Shown here piece by piece: positions 27,998 through 37,533 of a stretch of 64,000 nucleotides of DNA. The position numbers and the translations under genes are program-made. Within the stretch, counting starts at the first letter, position 1, and each line of letters begins with the position of its first letter. The stretch comes from Chitinophaga agri (GTDB taxonomy: Bacteria > Bacteroidota > Bacteroidia > Chitinophagales > Chitinophagaceae): the NCBI RefSeq assembly GCF_010093065.1, contig NZ_CP048113.1, forward strand, positions 5,660,001 through 5,724,000, written 5' to 3'. The notes below the pieces were generated by a model, which searched no databases, was not told where the DNA came from, and was given only the letters and a program-made list of their open reading frames with translations.

Positions 27998-30289
27998 ATG
28001 CAGACACTCCTGATTAAACATCCGCATTTTACGCTTGAAATAGAGGTCGCAGATGATAAGGACAGAAGAGGCTTTGAGCGGACCTTTCTGATCGCCTTTC
28101 AGAGACATTGGAAAAAGCATTTCGTCACGAAGTATGAATTCTCATCTAATAGTACAGAATGCCGGATATGGCAATATAACAACCGGGCTCGGTTTGAACA
28201 GGTGAATATCAGTAAAGTGACCCATCCCGTTTTCTTCGAAAATACCAGTTATAAATTCAACCTGGATTTTAAAAAAGATGTACTACATCCATTTGTCTAT
28301 AGTAAACTTTATAATATTGAAAGTCTGTTTAAAATGCGGGAAATTACCGAAAGGACTTATACCGCTTCCGCTATCATAAACTTTCAGAACCAGATCGGAT
28401 ATTTTGATCTGAATATCAATTATCAATATAAGACCGTACCTCATAGTGTCTTGTTCCGGTTTGAAGTGTTTCCCGTAAAAATGAATTTCAAACGCGATTT
28501 CCCGGCTATCATTAAAGATATAGAAGTAGTGTTCCCCAGGTTGGTAATAGATCAGCTGAAAAAGACCTATCACAATTTTGATCTTCAGGGTACTGCCGAC
28601 AGTGAAATAGTATGGTGGATTATTTTTACGAACCTTTTCAGAAGTATTATACGGCATGTGGAAATGATAGTAAAGGATCCATATAAACATTTGGGTACGG
28701 AAATAAAACATGTGACTGCCGGCAAGGTTAAAAAGCCCAAGGGCAGACTGGCTGATAAACTGGAAAGATTTCAGGGACAACCTGATAAACACTTCAGCGT
28801 AGCGCGCACAAAGCTCATAGAAGACAACTACGAAAACAGGTTCGTAAAATTCATCATTAAGGATTTACTCTCCAGCTTTAAAACTATATACGGTAAGGTA
28901 AAAAAGGATAGCAGCTTTAAAAGGATGTCAGAAGAATACCGCATACAACTGGAATATGCCGCTGATGCATTGTCCGCCTTGTTGCGCAATCCTTTATTCA
29001 ACAAGGTAAAAGATTTCAAAGAACCAAAGCAACAGTCTGCGGTATTGCTATCCCGTCCTGGTTATGCCGGACTGATAAAAGACTGGGAATCCTTTCATAG
29101 CGGATATCATTTACTGGAAGGTATATACGAAATGGAATTTAAGGACATTGCGTATCTGTATCAGGTCTGGTCTTTTTTTGCTATCGCAGATCTTTTACGT
29201 CGCATTACAGGTGTATCGCCTGATATCATCAAAATGCCAACCATACGAAAACAGGAGTTCCGGGAGGTATTGCAAAAAGATATGGCGTCAAAAATGGTCT
29301 ATCACTGTCCGGATCAAACGGTAATAGAATTATATCAGGAACTGCGGTATACACCCGATTTCACCGATACAGATGCCGGTACACTACATGAATACGTTTG
29401 CCCTGATATCATACTGCGTATTGGAAAAAAAGATCAGCCGCGCAATCTCTATCTCACCTATCTTTTTGACGCTAAATACCGACTGAGGGAATCTGCACGT
29501 TACCGGAATATGGATGAGCCATTACCTGACGACCTGGAACAAATGAACAACTATAAGGAGGTAATCTATCACAGGAGAGAACAGGATGGAGGATATGAAT
29601 ATACAAAGGAAGTAACGGGCGCATATGTGTTATATCCCGGTCGGGCCCAGGAAGCGACCTATCGCCAGTATTACGAGCAGATAATACTGCAAACTAACAG
29701 GGGCGGATTCCCATTATTACCCTACAATAAGATGGGAATGTCATTCCTGGAAGAACACCTGCGCATGCTCATCAGTATAGATAGCAAAATACACCTGTAT
29801 AATATCATTAAGCCCAAAGGTATCGATGTGAAAAGCACGAATGCCTATGTTATTGTATTACCAGTTCCCGTATCAGAACTGGCACTGATCGCAGCAGTGA
29901 CCGATCAGATAATGGCAGAGTTTCCATGGAGGACCTGGCAATCAATAATAGGCACTGGCGTCATTCGCTATATGGCCCCTTATATACAAGGGAGAGGGAT
30001 CATCTGCTATTACGAAATTATGGGAATTGACGTGAAGCCGTGGCGCGATATTTATCCCCGTTCACATCCTGCCTATCGTAATGAAGGCCGGCGCTACATG
30101 GTCTTACAACTCGCTAATAAACAAATGCTTGATGGATATGTGCAGATAAAAGGAATGGCTAACAATAAACGTTATACGCAGATAAGGCAATTGTATCGTC
30201 CTGTAAATGGTATGATAAGGACGTTGTCTGAGAATAGTATACGGGAAGCTGCCAGGGATGCTATCTGGACCAGCAGGCAAAAAGGATAG
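27998..30289 (+). CDS. McrC-like nuclease subunit with DUF2357-type domain
   Basis: A 763-residue protein starting 3 bp after the McrB-like stop. The N-terminal two-thirds matches the DUF2357 type that accompanies McrB-like motors. A PD-(D/E)xK nuclease core is visible towards the C-terminus: CPDIILRIG near residue 469, then LFDAKYRL near 491 with the Asp and Lys of the DAK motif. A C-terminal domain of about 150 residues of unknown role follows (INIKM-like beta strands, IIGTGVIRYM). It is expected to be the endonuclease of a two-gene type IV restriction system. It is larger than E. coli McrC (348 residues). The aldo/keto reductase gene that follows is unrelated in function. Confidence 0.82.
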   Translation: MQTLLIKHPHFTLEIEVADDKDRRGFERTFLIAFQRHWKKHFVTKYEFSSNSTECRIWQYNNRARFEQVNISKVTHPVFFENTSYKFNLDFKKDVLHPFVYSKLYNIESLFKMREITERTYTASAIINFQNQIGYFDLNINYQYKTVPHSVLFRFEVFPVKMNFKRDFPAIIKDIEVVFPRLVIDQLKKTYHNFDLQGTADSEIVWWIIFTNLFRSIIRHVEMIVKDPYKHLGTEIKHVTAGKVKKPKGRLADKLERFQGQPDKHFSVARTKLIEDNYENRFVKFIIKDLLSSFKTIYGKVKKDSSFKRMSEEYRIQLEYAADALSALLRNPLFNKVKDFKEPKQQSAVLLSRPGYAGLIKDWESFHSGYHLLEGIYEMEFKDIAYLYQVWSFFAIADLLRRITGVSPDIIKMPTIRKQEFREVLQKDMASKMVYHCPDQTVIELYQELRYTPDFTDTDAGTLHEYVCPDIILRIGKKDQPRNLYLTYLFDAKYRLRESARYRNMDEPLPDDLEQMNNYKEVIYHRREQDGGYEYTKEVTGAYVLYPGRAQEATYRQYYEQIILQTNRGGFPLLPYNKMGMSFLEEHLRMLISIDSKIHLYNIIKPKGIDVKSTNAYVIVLPVPVSELALIAAVTDQIMAEFPWRTWQSIIGTGVIRYMAPYIQGRGIICYYEIMGIDVKPWRDIYPRSHPAYRNEGRRYMVLQLANKQMLDGYVQIKGMANNKRYTQIRQLYRPVNGMIRTLSENSIREAARDAIWTSRQKG

Positions 30290-30312
30290 CCAGAATTGCT
30301 TAAATTAGGTGT

Positions 30313-31209
30313 ATGAACTACAATATACTTGGCAATTCCAATCTGGATATCAGTGAGATCGCCTTTGGATGTATGTCCCTGGGCAGCAACGCAACTGAAA
30401 ATGAGACGTTGATCAAACAGGCACTTGACAAAGGGATCAACTTTTTTGATACGGCAGACCTCTATCAGCATGGTGAAAATGAAAGACAGCTTGGAGCAGC
30501 GCTGAAAGACAGAAGGAACGAAGCGATCATCGCTACTAAAGTGGGTAACCAGTGGCGTAACGATGGAAGTGGGTGGGACTGGAACCCCTCCCCGGAATAT
30601 ATTGTAAAAGCGGTAGAAGACAGCCTCCGCAGGCTCGGAGTAGAGTATATCGATCTTTATCAGCTGCACGGCGGCACAATGGAAGACCCTATCGATGATA
30701 TTGTAGATACCTTCGAGCAGCTGCAGCATCAGGGTAAGATCCGGTATTATGGTATTTCTTCTATCAGGCCGAATGTGATCAAAGAATGGGTCCAACGGTC
30801 TAATATGAGCAGTGTGATGATGCAGTACAGTTTACTGGACCGGCGTCCGGAGGAAGATATGTTACCCTTGCTGAATAAACATAATATTGGTGTGCTGGCA
30901 AGAGGTAGCGTGGCAAAAGGACTGCTGGCAGGTAAACCGGCTGAGCCATACCTGAATTACAGCGCCACCGAAGTGGGAAAAATGGCAAATGCGGTATTAA
31001 AATTCTCCGAAGGTAAACGTACGCCCGCACAGACTGCCTTGTGTTATATTTTAGGGGAGCCGGCAGTAAGAGCGGCAGTAGTAGGAATAAGAACGCTGAC
31101 GCAATTGGAAGAGGCAGCAGGTTTACCGGCAACCACTCCGCTTACGTCAGCGGACCGGTTATTGTTAGGATACGAGCTGGTCGCTAACTATTACGACCAG
31201 CATCGCTGA
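30313..31209 (+). CDS. Aldo/keto reductase
   Basis: A 298-residue NAD(P)H-dependent oxidoreductase with a TIM-barrel fold. The catalytic tetrad is readable as D46, Y51, K76 and H119 (FFDTADLYQHG, IATKVG, LYQLHGG). Family signatures near the C-terminus bind the cofactor phosphate (AAVVGIRTLTQLEE). The substrate is not predictable. It lies 23 bp after the McrC-like gene and may be cotranscribed, although no functional link is evident. It converges on the S41 peptidase gene with 9 bp between the stops. Confidence 0.92.
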   Translation: MNYNILGNSNLDISEIAFGCMSLGSNATENETLIKQALDKGINFFDTADLYQHGENERQLGAALKDRRNEAIIATKVGNQWRNDGSGWDWNPSPEYIVKAVEDSLRRLGVEYIDLYQLHGGTMEDPIDDIVDTFEQLQHQGKIRYYGISSIRPNVIKEWVQRSNMSSVMMQYSLLDRRPEEDMLPLLNKHNIGVLARGSVAKGLLAGKPAEPYLNYSATEVGKMANAVLKFSEGKRTPAQTALCYILGEPAVRAAVVGIRTLTQLEEAAGLPATTPLTSADRLLLGYELVANYYDQHR

Positions 31210-31218
31210 CAATCATAT

Positions 31219-32775
31219 TTACTGTATACGCTTGCCGATACGGTAGTCCACCATCCCGTTGAACTTCGGCGATGTGATGGAACGTGGCAGGGCAGCGCGC
31301 AGACTGGTAGTGCTCTGTGTCAGGACCCGCGCATTTGCACTTGTTCTGCCAAAGCTGCCGGTACTGATATAGTTAAAGATCTTGTCCAGGTTTTCGTCGT
31401 CCGTACGATATCCCCAGGGTACATTGATATAATCATTCGCTGCTTCATCAGGTGCGATACCTTTATAATAGCCTCCTGAGCGATTGGCATTTTCAGTAGC
31501 AAAATTGATAGCATACAGATCAGCAAGGTATTGCTTGGTGTGTGTGCTGTCATACTTTGAAATATTGAAGGTAATAAACCCTACCGGCTTGCCGTAGGTC
31601 GTATCTCCCACCAGCTTCACATTCATATAAGGCATCAGGTTGTTCAGCGTCAGTTCGCTGGCAGATGCGGTGTGGGAAGAGGTGATGAAAAAGACATTAT
31701 TTAATGATAACCCTCCGGTGGATGATGGAAAGGAAACGCTGGCCTCCAGCCCGGTGCCATCGAGATTAGCCGTTAGCTTGTCATTATACTTATAATAGTA
31801 CATTGGCTTACGTGCAGCAGCAGCAGGGGCGATCGCACTGTCGAGGTATTCCGCTGTAGTGACTGATCCTCCGCCATTGTAGCGCAGATCTACGATCAGG
31901 TTAGTGATACCGGCAGACTTGAACCTGCTGAACAGTGCATCCAGGGTACTCTTGGTAAGTGTAGCGGCCCCTTTGGTATTGAAGGTATTGGTGAAGGTAT
32001 AGAATACAAAGTAGCCTGTCTTTTGACCATTCACCGTATATACCGTATCGAACAGTACCGGGTTGATATTGAAGGAGCCGGATGTCAGTGTGTAAGTGGC
32101 TACGGTACCTGTAATCGCTTTTTTAACTTTCAGTGTTACCGAAGTGGAATAATAGATGGCATTGGTTACCTTATCCACATTACTTCCCCCGTCATAAGAG
32201 AGATTAGTGTCTCCGTTAATAGCCGTGATTTCATCTCCGCGGTTCAGACCTTTCCGCCCGGCAGGGGAGTTCTTATCTGCGTAAACAATATAAAGATAAG
32301 ATTTGGACCCGTCGGATGCATAGCTTACCTCCATACCATAATTGCCGGTAGCACTCACCTTATTAAAGGTTTCGGAAAGACCGTCCTGCAGTGAGCTGGA
32401 CAATGACCCTGTGCGGTCCAGGAAACTATACCGGTCCAGTACCTGGCCATTACTTACTGAATAGGACTTCATGGTTTCAAGCAGATTATCTGCGGAGGCA
32501 TAATTGCTGCTGGAAGGGTCTAGTTGTGGCACCTGATTATACCACAGGTAAGTTGGCAGGTCCGTCGTTTTATTACGGCCGCCGTTAATATAAGTCACCT
32601 GCATGATACGGTACATCAGGTATTTCAGGGAATCTTCATCGCTGACTACGGAAGAGGCAGTTGGCGTGCTGTTGTCGGCTCTGTTGGCATCATTCTTACG
32701 GCATGCCGTGAGCATAGCACTACCAAGAACAGTAATTATCGCCACCTTTACGGCTAACGTAAAATATTTGTTCAT
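31219..32775 (-). CDS. S41-family (C-terminal processing) peptidase lipoprotein with PDZ domain
   Basis: A 518-residue lipoprotein (lipobox LTAC, C25). A PDZ-like domain lies at about residues 140-220 (GSKSYLYIVYADKNSPAGRK, GDEITAINGD), followed by a tail-specific protease domain. VDLRYNGGGSV is the conserved glycine-rich strand, SHTASASELTLN holds the nucleophilic serine, and GDTTYGKPVGF holds the lysine base. It is expected to cleave proteins or peptides in the periplasm or at the cell surface. It is transcribed alone, divergent from the GH92 gene. Confidence 0.9.
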   Translation of the reverse strand: MNKYFTLAVKVAIITVLGSAMLTACRKNDANRADNSTPTASSVVSDEDSLKYLMYRIMQVTYINGGRNKTTDLPTYLWYNQVPQLDPSSSNYASADNLLETMKSYSVSNGQVLDRYSFLDRTGSLSSSLQDGLSETFNKVSATGNYGMEVSYASDGSKSYLYIVYADKNSPAGRKGLNRGDEITAINGDTNLSYDGGSNVDKVTNAIYYSTSVTLKVKKAITGTVATYTLTSGSFNINPVLFDTVYTVNGQKTGYFVFYTFTNTFNTKGAATLTKSTLDALFSRFKSAGITNLIVDLRYNGGGSVTTAEYLDSAIAPAAAARKPMYYYKYNDKLTANLDGTGLEASVSFPSSTGGLSLNNVFFITSSHTASASELTLNNLMPYMNVKLVGDTTYGKPVGFITFNISKYDSTHTKQYLADLYAINFATENANRSGGYYKGIAPDEAANDYINVPWGYRTDDENLDKIFNYISTGSFGRTSANARVLTQSTTSLRAALPRSITSPKFNGMVDYRIGKRIQ

Positions 32776-33127
32776 ATGTTCATGTTCTTTATGGCTGTAT
32801 GTCTATATGGGAAAATGCTGATATGATCGGTGATTGCATCGAACGATATTAAAACGGCAGATCTGTCTTTCTGGTATATTGATTTCATATGGCCTCTTGC
32901 CTGCCGGTTATAAAATTCATCGTTTGACTATAAAAGCGGGGTCAGGTTTATTCCCTCTGACAAAAACCATAAGGTTTTTAATAAAGACGGTTTTTAGTTC
33001 TGCAAAGCTAAAACATTTTAGCCCCAGCCTGGTCATGGCATCGCCATTTATAAAATAAACAAATACTTTTCGTGTGAAACGCTATTTTTACAGACTTATA
33101 AAAGCTAAAATTCCATTCCGTCTCAAC
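32776..33127. other. Divergent intergenic region (S41 peptidase / GH92)
   Basis: These 352 bp hold no gene. An open frame in phase with GH92 begins at a GTG (33074), but the ATG at 33128 gives the signal peptide, so that stretch is probably untranslated leader. I could not assign promoters. Confidence 0.5.
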
Positions 33128-35416
33128 ATGAAAAGAGTTATCTTATCCGCCCTTATGCTGGCCTCTTGCTGGGTAAAGGCGCAGACAGTAAACAGCGTAA
33201 CCGATCCGGTAGAGTGGGTCAACCCGCTGATGGGTACCGATTCCAAAGGTTCCCTCTCTACAGGAAATACCTATCCTGCCATTGCGACCCCATGGGGAAT
33301 GAACTTCTGGATGCCGCAGACCGGCAAAATGGGAGATGGCTGGGCTTATACCTATGCTTCTGATAAACTGCGCGGTTTTAAACAAACCCACCAGCCTAGT
33401 CCATGGATCAATGACTACGGTCAGTTTGCCATCATGCCGGTGACAGGAACTGTGAAGTTTAAGGAAGATGACCGCGCCAGCTGGTTCTCTCACAAGGCAG
33501 AGGTTTCCAAACCTTACTATTATAGTGTTTATCTGGCTGATCATAATGTGACCACCGAGATCACGCCCACCGAAAGAGCAGCTGTGATCCGTCTGACCTA
33601 TCCAAAGACTGACAGCGCATTCTTCGTGATTGACGCACTGGACAGGGGGTCTTATGTTAAGGTATTACAATCTGAGCATAAGATCATCGGTTATACTACT
33701 AAAAACAGTGGTGGTGTTCCTGCTAATTTCAAGAACTACTTCGTACTGACCTTCGACAAACCGTTCACTTATGTAGCTACATTTAAGAACGGTGAACTGA
33801 AGCAGGGTGAAGCTGAAGCCAAAGATAAACACGTAGGTGCTGTGATTGGTTTTGCTACGGCAAAAGGAGAGAAGGTGAACGTAAAAGTAGCATCCTCTTT
33901 CATCAGCCCTGAGCAGGCAGAACGTAACCTGCAGACTGAAGTAGGCGCCAGCACCTTTGACCAGATAAAGGATAAGGCAAAAGCCGCATGGAATAAAGAA
34001 CTGGCCCGTATCAAGGTAGAAGGCGGTACTTCTGAGCAGACCCGCACCTTCTATTCCTGCCTGTACCGTACAATGCTGTTCCCTCGTAAGTTCTATGAAT
34101 ACGATGAGAAAGGCGCTGTAGTACACTATAGCCCATATAATGGGCAGGTATTACCAGGTTATATGTTTACAGATAACGGTTTCTGGGATACTTTCCGCGC
34201 GACCTTCCCATTCTTTAACCTGATGTATCAGTCTATGAACGCACACATCATGGAAGGAATGGTGAACGCTTACAAGGAGAGCGGTTGGTTACCTGAGTGG
34301 GCAAGTCCTGGCCACCGTGACTGTATGATCGGTTCTAACTCTGCTTCCCTGATCGCTGACGCTTACTTAAAAGGTGTCAGAGGTTTTGATATCAATGTAG
34401 CTTACGAAGCGCTGCTGAAAAACGCGAATAACGCGGGTCCGCTGACTTCTGTTGGCCGTGCAGGTGTAAACTATTACAATGAACTGGGTTATGTGCCTTA
34501 TGATGTGAAAATCAATGAGAACACAGCCCGTACACTGGAATATTCCTACGATGACTTCACTATCTATAAACTGGCAAAGGCGCTGAACCGTCCTGCTGAA
34601 GAAGTGGAAAGATTTGCAAAGCAGGCGCGTTACTACCGTAATGTGTTTGATCCTGAAACCAAACTGATGCGCGGTAAGAACAAGGACGGTAAATTCCAGA
34701 CGCCGTTCAATCCGTTCAAATGGGGCGATGCCTTCACCGAAGGTAACAGCTGGCACTATACCTGGTCAGTATTCCATGACGTACAGGGGCTGATCAACCT
34801 GATGGGTGGTAAAGAAACATTCGTTTCTATGCTGGATTCAGTATTCTCTATGCCTCCGGTATTTGATGATAGCTACTACGGTGGAACTATCCACGAGATC
34901 CGTGAAATGCAGATCATGAATATGGGTCAGTATGCACATGGCAACCAGCCTATTCAGCACATGATCTACCTGTATAACTATGCAGGTCAGCCATGGAAAT
35001 CACAATACTGGCTGAGAGAAGTAATGAACCGCCTGTATTCCGCTACGCCTGATGGTTATTGTGGTGATGAAGATAACGGTCAGACCTCTGCATGGTATGT
35101 GTTCTCCTCCCTGGGCTTCTACCCGGTATGTCCTGGTACACAGCAGTATGTAGTAGGTGCACCACTGTTTAAGAAAGCGACCGTTACCCTGGAATCAGGT
35201 AAGAAAGTAGTGATCGCTGCTCCTAAGAACAGCGATGCTAACCGCTACATCAAAGGTGTTACTGTGAATGGTAAAGCTTATACCAACAACTGGCTGGATC
35301 ACAATGAACTGATGAAAGGTGCCGTGATCAATGTGGATATGGATGCAGTGCCTAACAAGGCAAGAGGTATCTCTGATAACAATGTACCTTACTCCCTGAC
35401 ACAGGAGCTGAAATAA
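33128..35416 (+). CDS. GH92 family alpha-mannosidase, secreted
   Basis: A 762-residue exported glycoside hydrolase (signal peptide MKRVILSALMLASCWVKAQ). Family 92 features: an N-terminal beta-sandwich starting VEWVNPLMGTDS, then an (alpha/alpha)6 catalytic domain with TDNGFWDTFRATFPFFNLM, PEWASPGHRDCMIGSNSA, and GYCGDEDNGQTSAWYVFSSL. GH92 enzymes are calcium-dependent exo-alpha-mannosidases that trim N-glycans or yeast mannan by inversion. The linkage preference cannot be read here. It is single, with a strong terminator 39 bp after the stop; the SusC/SusD pair lies 2 kb downstream and may import the released sugars, which is inference. Confidence 0.94.
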   Translation: MKRVILSALMLASCWVKAQTVNSVTDPVEWVNPLMGTDSKGSLSTGNTYPAIATPWGMNFWMPQTGKMGDGWAYTYASDKLRGFKQTHQPSPWINDYGQFAIMPVTGTVKFKEDDRASWFSHKAEVSKPYYYSVYLADHNVTTEITPTERAAVIRLTYPKTDSAFFVIDALDRGSYVKVLQSEHKIIGYTTKNSGGVPANFKNYFVLTFDKPFTYVATFKNGELKQGEAEAKDKHVGAVIGFATAKGEKVNVKVASSFISPEQAERNLQTEVGASTFDQIKDKAKAAWNKELARIKVEGGTSEQTRTFYSCLYRTMLFPRKFYEYDEKGAVVHYSPYNGQVLPGYMFTDNGFWDTFRATFPFFNLMYQSMNAHIMEGMVNAYKESGWLPEWASPGHRDCMIGSNSASLIADAYLKGVRGFDINVAYEALLKNANNAGPLTSVGRAGVNYYNELGYVPYDVKINENTARTLEYSYDDFTIYKLAKALNRPAEEVERFAKQARYYRNVFDPETKLMRGKNKDGKFQTPFNPFKWGDAFTEGNSWHYTWSVFHDVQGLINLMGGKETFVSMLDSVFSMPPVFDDSYYGGTIHEIREMQIMNMGQYAHGNQPIQHMIYLYNYAGQPWKSQYWLREVMNRLYSATPDGYCGDEDNGQTSAWYVFSSLGFYPVCPGTQQYVVGAPLFKKATVTLESGKKVVIAAPKNSDANRYIKGVTVNGKAYTNNWLDHNELMKGAVINVDMDAVPNKARGISDNNVPYSLTQELK

Positions 35417-35455
35417 TATAAATACATCCTGAAGGCAATGCCTTCAAACAATAAA

Positions 35456-35490
35456 CAAAGCCCGGCTTCATTAAAACGAGCCGGGCTTTG
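35456..35490 (+). terminator. Terminator after the GH92 gene
   Basis: A perfect 12-bp stem (CAAAGCCCGGCT / AGCCGGGCTTTG) with an 11-nt loop is followed by TTATTAATT, 39 bp after the stop codon. Confidence 0.8.
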
Positions 35491-35539
35491 TTATTAATTA
35501 ACAGATAATCATTAAATTAAACTTCCAAAGAAGGACGAG

Positions 35540-36367
35540 ATGAAGCAATATTCCCGTTTACTATTATGGGTAATAGCCGCAGCCGTATATAGTTGTGCTC
35601 CAAAACCCTACGCAGCGACCAATAAAATATACCGTCAGCAGGCCAAACAACTGGCCACTACCCTGAAGGCAGCGCCGGGAGCGATCCCTGTTGATGGGGC
35701 ACCGACTGCAGCGAACTGGATCGGGACCACTAATTTCAACCTCCGGAAGCCTAACTATGTGATTATTCATCACACCGCCCAGGGTTCCTGTGATACTACC
35801 TTTAATACCTTCACATTGCCCCGTACCCAGGTGAGCGCGCATTATGTCGTGTGCAAAGACGGCACGGTCAATCATATGCTGAATGACTACCTGCGGGCAT
35901 GGCATGCCGGATTGGCCAAGTGGGGGAATGTAACAGATATGAACTCCTGCTCTATTGGTATTGAACTGGATAACAACGGATTTGTACCATTTGAGCCAAA
36001 GCAGATCAATAGCCTGCTGGTGTTACTGGATTCCCTGAAGCACCGGTATAACATTCCGGCCGCCAACTTCATTGGTCACGGGGACATCGCCCCAGGCCGT
36101 AAAGTAGACCCAAGCGCCTTTTTTCCCTGGCAGCAACTGGCGGAGAAAGGTTATGGATTATGGTATAGTGATACATCAAAGATCCTGCTGCCTGTAGATT
36201 TCAGCAGTAAACAGGCATTACGCATAGTAGGGTATGATACCCGTGATACATCAGCCGCCATTAAGGCGTTCAAAAGACATTTCATCTCCGGGGAATCAGC
36301 CGGTAATGCCCAGCTTAGTGAAGGAGAGAAGAAGATATTATTCAGTTTGATGCAACAAAGCGAATAA
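35540..36367 (+). CDS. N-acetylmuramoyl-L-alanine amidase (amidase_2 type) lipoprotein
   Basis: A 275-residue lipoprotein (lipobox YSC, C19) that should cleave the bond between muramic acid and the stem peptide in peptidoglycan, including recycled or anhydro fragments. The amidase_2/AmpD fold is shown by VIIHHTAQGS (H77-H78), AWHAG (H122), SIGIELDNNG (E142), and IGHGDIAPGRKVDP (H180, K188, D190). These give the zinc ligands and catalytic Glu/Lys. It is the first of two closely spaced genes, with the next starting 18 bp after its stop. Confidence 0.93.
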   Translation: MKQYSRLLLWVIAAAVYSCAPKPYAATNKIYRQQAKQLATTLKAAPGAIPVDGAPTAANWIGTTNFNLRKPNYVIIHHTAQGSCDTTFNTFTLPRTQVSAHYVVCKDGTVNHMLNDYLRAWHAGLAKWGNVTDMNSCSIGIELDNNGFVPFEPKQINSLLVLLDSLKHRYNIPAANFIGHGDIAPGRKVDPSAFFPWQQLAEKGYGLWYSDTSKILLPVDFSSKQALRIVGYDTRDTSAAIKAFKRHFISGESAGNAQLSEGEKKILFSLMQQSE

Positions 36368-36385
36368 CCTTTTCAATTCATATTT

Positions 36386-37147
36386 ATGCGATCCTTATCA
36401 CTCCGGCCCTGTTATCTTATAATAGTAACATGTATGATGGCCGTATCCGCGTTTGCACAGAAAGGCGACTGGTACACACTGACCACTGGCGCCACACCTG
36501 TTTGCCATCTCAAGATCAGTGATGATGAACTGATTGTGGAGGACGGAGGGATGCCATCTAAAGAAGTAAAGCTGGCAGGTGCCAGAGGGAAAGGAGATGG
36601 GTTGGTGCATTTAGAGATCAGAAAGGTCAATGCGAATGGCAGGTTCTATACTGTTCATTATTCAGAAGACAACCTGTATTTCTGTACCACCTTTAAGTAT
36701 TTTAAAGACAGGGATTCCCTCCTGATGTTTTGCGCCGATGGCGTGGATGATGGGTATAAGACACTCCAGGAAGCCATGAGTGCCATTAAGAAAGATACCG
36801 GATCACATTTCAGTATTACGTTGTACAGAAAGGAGCAACTGGATGCACAAAAACGTAAAACCCCTGTTAGTAAAGCTACTGAAGAAGAATTTAGCACGGG
36901 GCTGACCAGGTTTACCCGACACATGGATCAGTTTTGGCAGTATCGTGGCTACGGCCGTTTTGAACCCTTTTATATCTGGATGAACCTCATTAACGGCAAT
37001 GCGTTTGCCAATGCTTTCGGTGACCGCTTTAATACCCTTAGCCTGGATGCGAAGAATCTCAAGGTGCCCATTGACAAATACAGTAGTAATCCTATGATAA
37101 AAAAGCAGCTACAGGACGCCGGATTGCTGAATCTGGAAAATCAGTAA
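36386..37147 (+). CDS. Secreted hypothetical protein
   Basis: A 253-residue exported protein with a signal peptide ending near AFAQ (about residue 25). The mature part is mixed and rather basic, with segments such as HLKISDDELIVEDGG, FYTVHYSEDNLYFCTTF and FWQYRGYGRFEPFYIWMNL. No domain is recognised. It begins 18 bp after the amidase gene and is probably cotranscribed, so a cell-envelope role is possible; that is inference only. Confidence 0.72.
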   Translation: MRSLSLRPCYLIIVTCMMAVSAFAQKGDWYTLTTGATPVCHLKISDDELIVEDGGMPSKEVKLAGARGKGDGLVHLEIRKVNANGRFYTVHYSEDNLYFCTTFKYFKDRDSLLMFCADGVDDGYKTLQEAMSAIKKDTGSHFSITLYRKEQLDAQKRKTPVSKATEEEFSTGLTRFTRHMDQFWQYRGYGRFEPFYIWMNLINGNAFANAFGDRFNTLSLDAKNLKVPIDKYSSNPMIKKQLQDAGLLNLENQ

Positions 37148-37533
37148 ATATTTATTGCGTTCATTATCAGTATCTTTTGTAAAGAAATAAATATTATTTC
37201 AGTCTATTTAGTCTACTTGTTTTGTAGATTACTAAATGTATGTTAATTTTGGCCCTGTACTTAAAGCCATACATTAAAAATGTTTATAGCCTATAGGGTA
37301 AATAACGGTGCTGCAAAAGGAATCTGTACCAACGTCGTATCTTTTATGTCCGGGTGTTGTTCCGGGACATCTCAATCTTCTTGTTCGTGCATGTAATGAT
37401 GCCAGCTTTAGCGAGTAAATAATCGATCATAGCAAACAGCTAATAATAACTACCGGTCGTCGCCGGCAGCTAGGGACTCCCTTTGCCTGACCAACCGTAA
37501 TCCTTCTTATAACAATCTGATAAATCTGATACA
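37148..37533. other. Promoter and long leader region of the SusC/SusD operon
   Basis: These 386 bp contain no gene. A strong promoter match at 37221-37251 implies a leader of about 275 nt before the SusC start codon, long enough for a regulatory RNA element. A small hairpin (ATGTCCGGG...CCGGGACAT, about 37348-37371) lies inside it. No anti-sigma factor or ECF sigma gene, the usual SusCD regulators, is next to the operon. Confidence 0.55.
37221..37251 (+). promoter_or_regulatory. Promoter of the SusC/SusD operon
   Basis: TTTG (37221-37224), exactly 19 nt, then TAATTTTG (37244-37251): a full match to the Bacteroidota TTTG-N19-TAnnTTTG pattern. The start of transcription would be near 37258. 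Confidence 0.7.

Noticed and set aside
33074..33127. GTG start for the GH92 gene
   Set aside because: It would put 18 residues ahead of a textbook signal peptide; the ATG at 33128 is better.
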